Shown here: in pieces, positions 1 through 7,104 of the stretch
Layout: each line of letters begins with the position of its first letter
Numbering within the stretch: the stretch's first letter is position 1
NCBI GenBank assembly: GCA_021816625.1
Contig: JAKAXM010000020.1
Location: forward strand, 1-40,656
Length of the DNA stretch: 40,656 bases
Direction: 5' to 3'
Origin: Pseudomonadota bacterium
GTDB taxonomy: Bacteria > Pseudomonadota > Gammaproteobacteria > Acidiferrobacterales > Acidiferrobacteraceae
Notes under the pieces: model-generated
Seen by the model: only the letters and a program-made list of their open reading frames with translations
The model's database searches: none
Told to the model about the DNA's origin: nothing
Translations under genes and position numbers: made by a program

Positions 1-10
1 CTTGATTTTA

Positions 11-85
11 TGGTGGGCGATAGTGGGATCGAACCACTGACCCCTGCCGTGTGAAGGCAGTGCTCTACCGCTGAGCTAATCGCCC
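11..85 (-). tRNA. tRNA-Val (anticodon CAC)
   Basis: Read on the minus strand this is a complete cloverleaf with a 7-bp acceptor stem (GGGCGAT with ATCGCCC), a D-arm AGCTCAGCGGTAGAGC, an anticodon stem CTGCC/GGCAG and a T-arm containing GGTTCGATCC. The anticodon loop is TTCACAC, so the anticodon is CAC, decoding the valine codon GTG. The terminal CCA is encoded in the DNA, which matches gammaproteobacterial practice. It is a single tRNA at the window edge; whether more tRNAs follow downstream on the minus strand cannot be seen. Confidence 0.96.
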
Positions 86-348
86 GTCATGATGGCCAAA
101 AGGCCTTGTTGGCACCGTTCCTTGCTGCCAAGGATGAATCCGTGCTGGTCCGACGGAGTTTATCACAGGCGTGTCGGTTTGGGATCTTTTGTTCCCACGG
201 GCGGATCCTTGCTGTGCCGCTCCCAAGCCCCCAATCGCGGCTCGGTGCCAGCGCGGCATTATAGGCCCACTTCCTTAGGGCTTGCCAGTCTCCCCGCGAA
301 AGGTCTAGGTGTGCGGATCGCCCCGCTAGGTCTATTTTGGGTCCCGTT

Positions 349-357
349 TGTTACAAT
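349..357 (+). promoter_or_regulatory. Extended -10 promoter for the HugZ-like gene
   Basis: TGTTACAAT matches the extended -10 form TGn-TATAAT with one difference. No convincing -35 lies upstream, which extended -10 promoters do not need. The predicted start point is near position 364, one base before the chosen ATG at 365, so the transcript may be leaderless. The rest of the 279-bp gap between the tRNA and this gene shows nothing else I can support. Confidence 0.5.
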
Positions 358-364
358 GGCGCCC

Positions 365-1117
365 ATGAGCAATTATCAGAAGGCGGTGCACGACGCGCGG
401 CGGTTGATGCGGACCCATACGAATGCGGTCCTGTCGACCTTGTCTGTGGAAATGGAGGGCTGGCCCTTTGGATCGGTTGCTCCCTATATTTTGGATTTTG
501 AGGGGCGGCCGATTCTACTTTTGTCGGACCTTGCTCAGCATAGTCGCAATATTCAACGCGATGGCCGCGTGAGCCTCCTGGTCTGGGAGAACGAGAAGAG
601 CGATATACAGCAGGCCGGGCGTGTGACGATCCTGGGACAGGCGAGTCGGATCGACGGCGACGATGCCCTGCGCGATCGCTATCTGCGCTATTTGCCGCAG
701 GCCGTCGATTATTTCGCGATCCACGATTTCCGTTTCTATCGCCTTTCGGTGGAACGGGTGCGCTTTATCGGCGGCTTCGGGGACATACACTGGATCCGCG
801 GCGGCGATTACCAGATCGATCCGGCAACCTTTGAGCCCGCGCTGGTGGCAGCGGAAAGCGGGGCGGTGGCGCACATGAATGGTGACCACAAGGACGCCCT
901 GATCCGCTATTGCGCCACTCGCGGCGTGGACGAGCCGGAGCCCCGACTCCTCGGCATCGATAGCGAAGGCTTCGATATCGCCACCCGCGCTGGCCGCCTG
1001 CGCATCGATTTTGATACGCCGGTCCGTGACCCCCAGGGCTTACGAGAGGCCTTCGTACGCCTGTCGCGCTCCTCAGGCCCCGCTGGGGAGCACCTGCCAG
1101 GCCCCGTCGCCCATTAG
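365..1117 (+). CDS. HugZ-like haem/FMN-fold protein (PNPOx-like domain + DUF2470)
   Basis: The 250-residue protein has an N-terminal split-barrel of the pyridoxamine-phosphate-oxidase type (about residues 5-150, with LLLSDLAQHSRNI and SLLVWE). A C-terminal DUF2470 domain begins near AVAHMNGDHKDALIRYC. This is the architecture of HugZ-type haem-utilisation and haem-degradation proteins and of related flavin/haem-binding oxidoreductases; the true substrate cannot be told. The frame stays open upstream to position 89, but the first convincing start is ATG 365, because ATG 356 overlaps the predicted -10 element. No Shine-Dalgarno sequence is visible, consistent with leaderless translation. Its last 45 bp overlap the end of the convergent ABC transporter gene. 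The family call is firm and the physiological role is open. Confidence 0.8.
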   Translation: MSNYQKAVHDARRLMRTHTNAVLSTLSVEMEGWPFGSVAPYILDFEGRPILLLSDLAQHSRNIQRDGRVSLLVWENEKSDIQQAGRVTILGQASRIDGDDALRDRYLRYLPQAVDYFAIHDFRFYRLSVERVRFIGGFGDIHWIRGGDYQIDPATFEPALVAAESGAVAHMNGDHKDALIRYCATRGVDEPEPRLLGIDSEGFDIATRAGRLRIDFDTPVRDPQGLREAFVRLSRSSGPAGEHLPGPVAH

Positions 1118-2797
1118 TTGCACGCGTGTGTCGTGGTAGGCGTTGAGCGCGGAGCGGTGGCCTACGCTCACGACAGTGCTGTGCGGTAGTCGCCGGCGCA
1201 GCAGGGTGTAGAGTTCGGCCTCGGCCGCCTCATCGAGGGCGGAGGTGGCCTCGTCCATGTAGATCCAGGCGGGCTTTTGCAGCAGGATGCGCGCAAACGC
1301 GATGCGCTGCTGCTCGCCGAGGGACAGGATCATGGGCCAGGGTTTTTGTTGATCAATCTCCGGTATGAGCCGCGCGAGGCCCACGGCGGTCAAAGCCTCC
1401 GTCAGGTCGGTGTCCGGTGTATCCGCCGCGCCGTGTGGGTAGAGCAGGACATCGCGGAGGCTTCCGAGCGGCAGATAGGGTTTTTGGGGTAGAAAGAGCG
1501 ACTGGGTCTTGGGCGGCGTGGCGATCAGCCCGGTGCCAAACGGCCAGATGCCGGCGAGCGCGCGTATGAGTGTGCTCTTGCCGCTCCCGGAGGGTCCCGT
1601 CAGGAGGACCCGTTCACCGGGACCTACCGTAAGCGAGAGCCCCGACAGCAAGGGGCGCCCGTTGGGGACATGGAGGCTCACTTCCTGGAGGCGCAGGGCC
1701 GCAGCCGTCTCTTGATTTATGGCACTGACCTCGTCTACCCGCCCCTGTATTTTCCGCATGTGGTCGCTAAAGCCCGTCAGTCGGTCGACGACGGCGTGCC
1801 AGGCGGCCAGATCGGGGTAGATCGTCACTATATAAGAGAGTCCCCCCTGTACCTGCTGGAAGGCCGAGGAGATCTGCATGACGAGGCCTAGCTGGATCTG
1901 TTTTGCAAAAAAACTGGGCGCGGCTACCAGGAAGGGGAATATGATCGCGGCCTGCCCGTATCCCGCCGAAAACCAATTGATGATCTTCTGCCGCCGCATG
2001 ATGGCCCAGTAGTTCTTGAATATGAACGCAAATCTTGCCCCCAGACCCTCGCGCTCCTGGGGTTCGCCGCCATAGAGGGCGATACTCTCCGTATTTTCCC
2101 GGACCCGTACCAGGTTGAAACGAAAATCGGCATCGAAGCGCTGTTGGTTGAAACTGAGGCCAATGAGCGGGCGTCCGAGCTTCAGCATGAGCCAGGTCCC
2201 CGCGATGGAGTAGATCAGAGCCGCCCAGACGAGGTATCCCGGGATGTCCCATTTCTGGCCAGCGATCGGGATCGTAAGCCGTGCCGATAGCACCCACAGC
2301 ATGGTGACAAAGGAGGCGATGGTCACGATCGAACTCAGTAGGCCCAGTCCCAGCTTCAATGTGCCTCTGATGAAGGCGCTGATGTCGTCGGCGATACGTT
2401 GGTCAGGGTTGTCCGTGCCATCGCTCAGAAGCTGCATGCGATAGTAGGTACGGTTACTCATCCAATCCTTCAAGTAGCTATGGGTCATCCACCGTCGCCA
2501 GCGGATCTGCAGCATCTCCCCGAGATAGAGTTGGTAGACGTAGCCCGCGATATAGAGACCAGCGAGCCAGGAAAAGCGCAGCATGTCGGCCCAAAATGCC
2601 TTTTCGTCGTAATGTTGCAGCGCGTCGTAGAAGCCGTTATACCACTCCGTTATGAGGACATTGATATAGACAAGGCCCAGACTCAAGCCGACGACAACGG
2701 CCAGTAGTCCGTAGGCCGACCAACGCTCCTCGGATTTCCAGTAGGGCGCAGTAATGCGCCATGCACCGCGAAAGAATGCAAGATTGAACCTTTCCAT
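1073..2797 (-). CDS. SbmA/BacA/YddA-type ABC transporter, fused permease-ATPase
   Basis: The 574-residue protein has an N-terminal transmembrane domain of the ABC_membrane_2 type (about residues 1-330, several hydrophobic helices, with YNGFYDALQ and WRRWMTHSYLKDW typical of the family). A C-terminal ATPase domain follows. Visible motifs are Walker A GPSGSGKST, the signature LSLGEQQR (S-L-G-E-Q replacing the commoner SGGQ), Walker B WIYMDEATSALDE and an H-loop VVSVGHRS. Relatives are annotated as vitamin B12, bleomycin or antimicrobial-peptide transporters, and E. coli YddA is the closest architecture I recall. It likely works as a homodimer in the inner membrane; the substrate is unknown. The gene converges on and overlaps the HugZ-like gene by 45 bp. 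The region upstream of the ATG at 2797 shows only a poor ribosome-binding site. Confidence 0.88.
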   Translation of the reverse strand: MERFNLAFFRGAWRITAPYWKSEERWSAYGLLAVVVGLSLGLVYINVLITEWYNGFYDALQHYDEKAFWADMLRFSWLAGLYIAGYVYQLYLGEMLQIRWRRWMTHSYLKDWMSNRTYYRMQLLSDGTDNPDQRIADDISAFIRGTLKLGLGLLSSIVTIASFVTMLWVLSARLTIPIAGQKWDIPGYLVWAALIYSIAGTWLMLKLGRPLIGLSFNQQRFDADFRFNLVRVRENTESIALYGGEPQEREGLGARFAFIFKNYWAIMRRQKIINWFSAGYGQAAIIFPFLVAAPSFFAKQIQLGLVMQISSAFQQVQGGLSYIVTIYPDLAAWHAVVDRLTGFSDHMRKIQGRVDEVSAINQETAAALRLQEVSLHVPNGRPLLSGLSLTVGPGERVLLTGPSGSGKSTLIRALAGIWPFGTGLIATPPKTQSLFLPQKPYLPLGSLRDVLLYPHGAADTPDTDLTEALTAVGLARLIPEIDQQKPWPMILSLGEQQRIAFARILLQKPAWIYMDEATSALDEAAEAELYTLLRRRLPHSTVVSVGHRSALNAYHDTRVQLMGDGAWQVLPSGA

Positions 2798-2925
2798 TGG
2801 TGAGAGGAGCCCCCAGGCGCTGCTGTAGCGTTGTCCTTAGGCCCTCGGACCGCGCCGGGGCCGTTTTCGTTCCCGGCATCATAGCATGGCCGTGCGCCGG
2901 CGCGGGGGAAGCGGCGGCTGCCCTA

Positions 2926-2955
2926 TTGACCATCCGGTCCGTTTCCCGATAGGGT
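2926..2955 (+). promoter_or_regulatory. Possible sigma70 promoter for the PQQ-repeat lipoprotein
   Basis: TTGACC at 2926-2931 and TAGGGT at 2950-2955 are separated by 18 bp, about 50 bp before the ATG at 3006. The -35 is good and the -10 weak. The 208-bp divergent gap between this gene and the ABC transporter shows no other clear signal. Confidence 0.3.
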
Positions 2956-3005
2956 GCAAGGCGGTCCAGGAAGCCCATACAAGAGTTTCGGGAGGAACTA
3001 GGGAT

Positions 3006-4430
3006 ATGGAAACACCGTCGATAAAGCGTTTGTCCGTGGTCGCAAGTGGCGTGCTGCTCGCTCTGCTATCGGGATGCAGTCATAAATCCGCGCAGGGTAA
3101 GGCCGGGGAGAGCAAGACGGCCTGGGTATCGCCGCATGCCTGGCCCTTGTATGGGTTGAACGCGGCGCATGACGCCCGCTATGTGGGTGCGCAGGGGGAG
3201 TCTAAGCAGGGCGTGCAGTGGGTCTTCCAAGTGCCGAGCGCCGTGCCAGCCGACATGAAGAAACAGGCCATCAAGAAGACTTACGTGAGCATTACTGCGG
3301 TTCGCGACCTAGTCGGTATCCCCATCGGGGTCGGGGTGGCAGACGGCCTCGTCTACGTGCCCGACGATAACGGTTACGTCTACGCCTTGGACGGCGCCAA
3401 CGGGCATCTCAAGTGGAAGTTCAATGCCCGCAACGAGATCATGACCACGCCGCTCGTGGCCGGGCAGGGCAAGAATAAGCTCGTGTATGTAGGGGGCGGC
3501 AATTCCAATTTTAGTTACACGCAGGCCGTAAAGTTTGCGCACAAGGGGAGTCAGGTCGTGCGCGGCACCGATATCAGCGGCATCTACGCCCTGCATGCGC
3601 GCACTGGCAAACTCGCGTGGGCATACCATACGAAGGGCGAGGACATGCCGACGCCAGCGATCGTCGATGGGACCTTGGTGTTCGGGAACGGGGACGGCCA
3701 TATTTACGGTCTCGATGCTGCGACGGGGATCTTCAAGTGGCGGGTTCCCATTCATTCGTTTGTCAGTATGTCGTCGGCCACCGTCTACCGGCACTGGGTC
3801 ATCATGGCCGGCACCCACCCCAATGCCCTTTACGCCGTCGACGTAAAGACCGGCAAGCTTGCCTGGCGCACGGCGCCGACCCAGGTTTTTTCAAGCAGCA
3901 TGGGTGACTGCGCGCCGGCCCAGTCGCAAGGCATCGTAGTCACGCAGTTTGAGCGCAAGGCCCCCGGCAAGCACCGTGCCCAGAGCGTGGAGATGGCCCT
4001 CAACGCCAAGAGCGGCCGGATCCTCTGGCAGACCATATTGGGCGTGGGCAAGATCCCGCCGCGCAACAAGGACGCCGTGCCCATGATCCACGGGGGCACG
4101 ATCTATACAGGCAGCCCGGTGACGGCCTCGGCCTATGCGGTAAAGCTAAAGACCGGCCAGGTCCTCTGGCACACCCCCTTGAAGGTCAAGATGAAGGCGG
4201 CGCCGAGCTTTGTGAACGGGGACGTTATTTATCCCCTCGGGAACGGCGCCCTTGACGTGCTTGACCATAAGACCGGTAAGGTTCTGTCCCGCTACATGAC
4301 CCACCACGGCGGCTTTGGGCCGCAAAATGGCGTCGTGATCGGACACACCTTCCTGATCGGGAGCAATTTTGGCTGGATGTACGCCCTACCGATAAAGACG
4401 CTGTTGGGATCCCAGGCGGCGTCTCAGTAA
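3006..4430 (+). CDS. PQQ-like beta-propeller repeat lipoprotein
   Basis: The 474-residue product starts with a lipoprotein signal peptide ending in LLALLSGC, with the lipidated Cys at residue 24. Most of the rest is built of PQQ/beta-propeller blades recognisable as repeated G-x-V-Y-A-L-D-A-x-T-G-x-x-x-W units, for example YVYALDGANGHLKWKF, IYALHARTGKLAWAY, IYGLDAATGIFKWRV and LYAVDVKTGKLAWRT. The start at 3006 is preceded by GGGAGG and gives a clean signal peptide; the frame is open further upstream but without one. The fold resembles BamB, yet a proper bamB lies at 32.6 kb inside its usual operon, so this is a second, different propeller protein. It could be a periplasmic scaffold or a quinoprotein-like enzyme; I see no way to choose. 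The DUF1345 gene follows after 7 bp and is probably co-transcribed. Confidence 0.8.
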   Translation: METPSIKRLSVVASGVLLALLSGCSHKSAQGKAGESKTAWVSPHAWPLYGLNAAHDARYVGAQGESKQGVQWVFQVPSAVPADMKKQAIKKTYVSITAVRDLVGIPIGVGVADGLVYVPDDNGYVYALDGANGHLKWKFNARNEIMTTPLVAGQGKNKLVYVGGGNSNFSYTQAVKFAHKGSQVVRGTDISGIYALHARTGKLAWAYHTKGEDMPTPAIVDGTLVFGNGDGHIYGLDAATGIFKWRVPIHSFVSMSSATVYRHWVIMAGTHPNALYAVDVKTGKLAWRTAPTQVFSSSMGDCAPAQSQGIVVTQFERKAPGKHRAQSVEMALNAKSGRILWQTILGVGKIPPRNKDAVPMIHGGTIYTGSPVTASAYAVKLKTGQVLWHTPLKVKMKAAPSFVNGDVIYPLGNGALDVLDHKTGKVLSRYMTHHGGFGPQNGVVIGHTFLIGSNFGWMYALPIKTLLGSQAASQ

Positions 4431-4437
4431 GCCTTGC

Positions 4438-5115
4438 ATGTTGCGCCCTCTGGCGCGCGCTGTCCGGGCCTTTGGGGCCCGGCGGCGCCTACTTTTGTCT
4501 TTGCTCGCGGGGCTCGTGGTCTTGTTTGGGCTCCCGCGCGCCTATCTCCTCGATGTGCGTATGCTCTTGGCATGGGACGGGGCTTGTATCGCATTTTTGA
4601 CGATGGCCTGGGCTGTGATGGGATTTGCCGATGCCAAGGAGACGCGCCGCAGTACCGTAGATCAAGATCAGAGCGGTCTTGCGTTACTGGGGGTGGCGTT
4701 GCTGGCTGCCGCGGCCAGCCTCTTTGCGATCCTCTTTCTTTTAGGCCATGTGAAAGGGGTATCCTACCCGCATAAGCTTGCGTATCTGGCGCTTGCGGTC
4801 TCAGCGGTGGCCGGTTCGTGGTTCGTGGTCCACACCGTATTCGCGTTTCATTATGCACATGGTTATTACCGCGGGCGAGCCGTGATCGATGGTGTCCGCG
4901 ACGACGGCGGGATCCGCTTTCCCGGGACGGCGGCGCCTAATTACGCGGATTTCCTGTACTTCTCGTTTGTGATCGGCATGACCTCGCAGGTATCGGACGT
5001 GGCGGTCAGTTCCCACAGCATGCGCCGGGTCGCGCTCGGGCATGGCATCATCTCCTTTGCCTTTAATACCCTGATTCTCGCGCTCACGATCAATATCGTC
5101 GCCAGTCTGATCTAG
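4438..5115 (+). CDS. DUF1345 family integral membrane protein
   Basis: The 225-residue hydrophobic protein has about five membrane segments (near residues 18-38, 45-62, 80-102, 115-135 and 200-222). The region PNYADFLYFSFVIGMTSQVS followed by DVAVSS and MRRVALGHGIISF is characteristic of DUF1345. The function of the family is unknown; a related motif occurs in putative ion-channel-like membrane proteins. The ATG at 4438 is 7 bp after the stop of the PQQ-repeat lipoprotein, so the two are likely one transcription unit. Confidence 0.8.
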   Translation: MLRPLARAVRAFGARRRLLLSLLAGLVVLFGLPRAYLLDVRMLLAWDGACIAFLTMAWAVMGFADAKETRRSTVDQDQSGLALLGVALLAAAASLFAILFLLGHVKGVSYPHKLAYLALAVSAVAGSWFVVHTVFAFHYAHGYYRGRAVIDGVRDDGGIRFPGTAAPNYADFLYFSFVIGMTSQVSDVAVSSHSMRRVALGHGIISFAFNTLILALTINIVASLI

Positions 5116-5176
5116 CGGAAGCGCCCCGTGCGAGGCGGCAGGCCATCCCTTCCTTATCTCAGCGAAGAATGGCCCA

Positions 5177-5194
5177 CCCGTACGGCCGTACGGG
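5177..5194. terminator. 18-bp perfect palindrome between convergent genes, possible bidirectional terminator
   Basis: CCCGTACGGCCGTACGGG is a perfect inverted repeat that can form a 7-bp stem with a GGCC loop on either strand. It lies between the stop codons of the DUF1345 gene (5115) and the aldo-keto reductase (5197), where a shared terminator would be expected. No T-tract follows on either strand, so rho-independent activity is doubtful. A protein-binding palindrome is the alternative. Confidence 0.35.
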
Positions 5195-5196
5195 CC

Positions 5197-6237
5197 TTAG
5201 GGTGCCGGATTGGGCGAGCGCAGATGGATCTCCTCCACGGCCGCCAGGATCTCGGGCGACAAAACGATGGCAGCGTAGGCCAAATCGTCTTTGAGTTGCG
5301 CCAGGGTACGCGCGCCGATCAGCGTGGAGGCCGTGAAGAAGCGCGAGCGGACGAAGGCGAGCGCCAGCGCCGCCAGGGGCAGACCGAAGGTCTCCGCGAT
5401 GTGCGCGTAGGCCTCGAGGGCCGGACGGATCGCGGCCTTTTGATAGCGCTCGCCAAATTGCGGGAAGCGGTTTAGGCGCGCCTCAGGGTCCGAGGGCGCC
5501 AAGTATTTGCCGGTAAGCAGGCCAAAGGCCAGTGGGCTGTAGGCGAGTAGTCCCAGTTGCTCGCGATGGCAGATCTCGGCTAAGCCCGACTCAAAGTTGC
5601 GATTGAGGAGATTGTAGGCGTTCTGGATGGTCGCCACGCGCGGGAGATTCAGGCGCTCGGCGGCGCGCAAAAACTGCATGACCCCCCAGGGGGTCTCATT
5701 ACTGAGACCGATGTAGCGCACCTTGCCCGCGCGCACCAGTGCCCCCAAGGCGTCGAGCGTCCGGTCGATGGCCGCGTGCTCGTCCCCCGTCGTGCGCGGA
5801 TCGTACTGGGTCGCGCCAAAGAGGGGCAGCGGCCGGCCCGGCCAGTGAATCTGATAGAGGTCCACATAGTCGGTCCGCAATCGTTTCAGGCTCGCGTCGA
5901 TGGCCGCATTGATGTTGGCGGCATCCAGGGCAAGCGGTCCGCCTCGGATCCAGGTAAAGCCCCGCGAAGGGCCCGCCACTTTGGTGGCGATCACGACCTG
6001 ATCGCGTGGCTGCCGCGCAAGCCAGCTACCTACGATCTCTTCGGTCGCGCCCTGGGTCTCGGCCCGCCCGGGCACGGGATACATCTCGGCCATGTCAAAC
6101 AGCGTGATGCCCTGTTCACGGGCGTAGTCGAGTTGGGCGTGGGCCGAGGCCTTGTCGGTTTGTTCTCCGAAGGTCATGGTGCCAAGCCCGATGTCGGAGA
6201 TCGCGAGATCGGTGCCGGGGATGTGGTGGATGCGCAT
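5197..6237 (-). CDS. tas: Aldo-keto reductase, Tas-type
   Basis: The 346-residue TIM-barrel oxidoreductase shows the family order: GLGTMTFGEQ near the start, FDMAEMYPVP containing the catalytic D and Y, the Lys in VIATKVAG, the YVDLYQIHWPGR motif, YIGLSNETPWG, and NADPH-binding segments near the end (TLIGARTLAQL). The long insert and overall length match the E. coli Tas/YghZ group, which are NADP(H)-dependent reductases of uncertain natural substrate. It is transcribed alone towards the DUF1345 gene. A TTGACA box upstream gives a possible leaderless transcript starting at its ATG. Confidence 0.88.
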   Translation of the reverse strand: MRIHHIPGTDLAISDIGLGTMTFGEQTDKASAHAQLDYAREQGITLFDMAEMYPVPGRAETQGATEEIVGSWLARQPRDQVVIATKVAGPSRGFTWIRGGPLALDAANINAAIDASLKRLRTDYVDLYQIHWPGRPLPLFGATQYDPRTTGDEHAAIDRTLDALGALVRAGKVRYIGLSNETPWGVMQFLRAAERLNLPRVATIQNAYNLLNRNFESGLAEICHREQLGLLAYSPLAFGLLTGKYLAPSDPEARLNRFPQFGERYQKAAIRPALEAYAHIAETFGLPLAALALAFVRSRFFTASTLIGARTLAQLKDDLAYAAIVLSPEILAAVEEIHLRSPNPAP

Positions 6238-6243
6238 GGCGCG

Positions 6244-6272
6244 ACTTTGCCAAGCAGGGCGCTGCCTGTCAA
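6244..6272 (-). promoter_or_regulatory. Putative promoter of the aldo-keto reductase, placed for a leaderless transcript
   Basis: On the minus strand a consensus -35 TTGACA (6272-6267) is followed after 17 bp by CAAAGT (6249-6244), a poor -10. The ATG begins 6 bp after it, at the predicted start point. The -35 is strong and the -10 weak. Confidence 0.4.
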
Positions 6273-6297
6273 ATGGCTGCGCCGCGCACGCCTTTGG

Positions 6298-6303
6298 TAT
6301 ACT
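6298..6303 (+). promoter_or_regulatory. -10 element TATACT before the structured RNA
   Basis: TATACT differs from TATAAT at one base. It would start transcription near 6310, exactly at the 5' edge of the base-paired element that follows. No good -35 was found at 16-18 bp. Confidence 0.4.
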
Positions 6304-6308
6304 GTCGG

Positions 6309-6396
6309 CTTACGCGAGCGGATCGCGCTTGCCCCAAGCGGCATCCGCAGGCCCCGCACAGCACAGCCCGCGGGGCCGCGTAAGACGCGTTTTTTT
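6309..6396 (+). ncRNA. Structured leader or small RNA with U-tract, upstream of tsaB
   Basis: The segment can fold by eye into a compact three-way junction. P1 is CTTACGCG (6309-6316) with CGCGTAAG (6377-6384). P2 is GCGGAT (6318-6323) with ATCCGC (6343-6348), continuing across a 2x2 internal loop as CGCTTG (6326-6331) with CAAGCG (6335-6340). P3 is GGCCCCGC (6350-6357) with GCGGGGCC (6370-6377). Directly after, CGCGT-AAG-ACGCG (6377-6389) forms a 5-bp hairpin followed by seven Ts (6390-6396), which resembles a rho-independent terminator. That hairpin and P1 use the same bases and exclude each other, as in an attenuator. It could regulate tsaB or be a free small RNA about 85 nt long. I know no family with this structure. 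Confidence 0.45.
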
Positions 6397-6411
6397 AAAT
6401 GGTAGGTGGCC

Positions 6412-7071
6412 GTGGTCAACATCGTAGCGATAGAAACGGCGACCGCCGCGGTCTCGGTGGCGGCGCGGCACGACGGCGCGATCGTGATGCGCGGCGTACG
6501 GGACGCTACCGCGCGCGCCGAGACCGTCCTCGAGCTCTTGCGGGCCTTGTGCACCGAGACGGGCATGCCCTGGCCCGCGGTCGATGCCATCGCCTTCGGA
6601 CGCGGTCCGGGTTCGTTTACGGGATTGCGGGTCGCGGCCGCGGTCGCCCAGGGGCTGGCCTATGCCCATCGCCGGCCCGTGGTACCGGTCTCGTCGCTCG
6701 CGGCCTTGGCGCAGGAGGCACCCGGGCAGCGCATCCTCGCGGCCATCGATGCCCGCCGCGACGAGGTGTATTACGGTCTGTTTCGGCGCCTGCCGACCGG
6801 CCTCGTGGTGGCAGATGGCCCCGAACATCTAGCCGCACCGGACGCGATTGGCGTGCCCGCGGACACGGACACGGGGGTAGGTAGCGGTTTCGATCACTAT
6901 CGCGAGCGCTGGCAGTTCCATGGCGGGCTAAGACATGTGCCTGACCTCCTGCCGAGTGCCGCGGGCGTATTGCGGCTGGCCGAGGCGGCCTATGGACGCG
7001 GGGATATCGTAGATGCGCGGCTCGCGGCCCCGGTGTATCTGCGCGACGAGGTCGCCATCGTTCGCTCGTGA
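6412..7071 (+). CDS. tsaB: tRNA t6A37 threonylcarbamoyladenosine protein TsaB
   Basis: TsaB is the non-catalytic partner that bridges TsaD and TsaE when threonylcarbamoyl is transferred to A37 of ANN-decoding tRNAs. The 219-residue protein shows the ASKHA-fold N-terminus IVAIETATAAVSVAA, the hallmark GRGPGSFTGLRVA and the AAIDARRDEVYYGLF strand, and has normal length. I chose GTG 6412 because GGTAGG lies 5 bp before it and because the product then begins close to the usual M-x-I-L-A-I-D-T; GTG 6406 is the alternative. The gene follows directly on the structured RNA at 6309-6396 and precedes the MutS2-like gene by about 30 bp. Confidence 0.9.
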   Translation: MVNIVAIETATAAVSVAARHDGAIVMRGVRDATARAETVLELLRALCTETGMPWPAVDAIAFGRGPGSFTGLRVAAAVAQGLAYAHRRPVVPVSSLAALAQEAPGQRILAAIDARRDEVYYGLFRRLPTGLVVADGPEHLAAPDAIGVPADTDTGVGSGFDHYRERWQFHGGLRHVPDLLPSAAGVLRLAEAAYGRGDIVDARLAAPVYLRDEVAIVRS

Positions 7072-7104
7072 CCACCCCCGCGGGCGTGAGGTCTGCGGGC
7101 CATT

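Noticed and set aside
3006-4430. Calling the first propeller lipoprotein BamB
   Set aside because: The true bamB is at 32568-33740 in its conserved operon, and this protein is longer with a different context.
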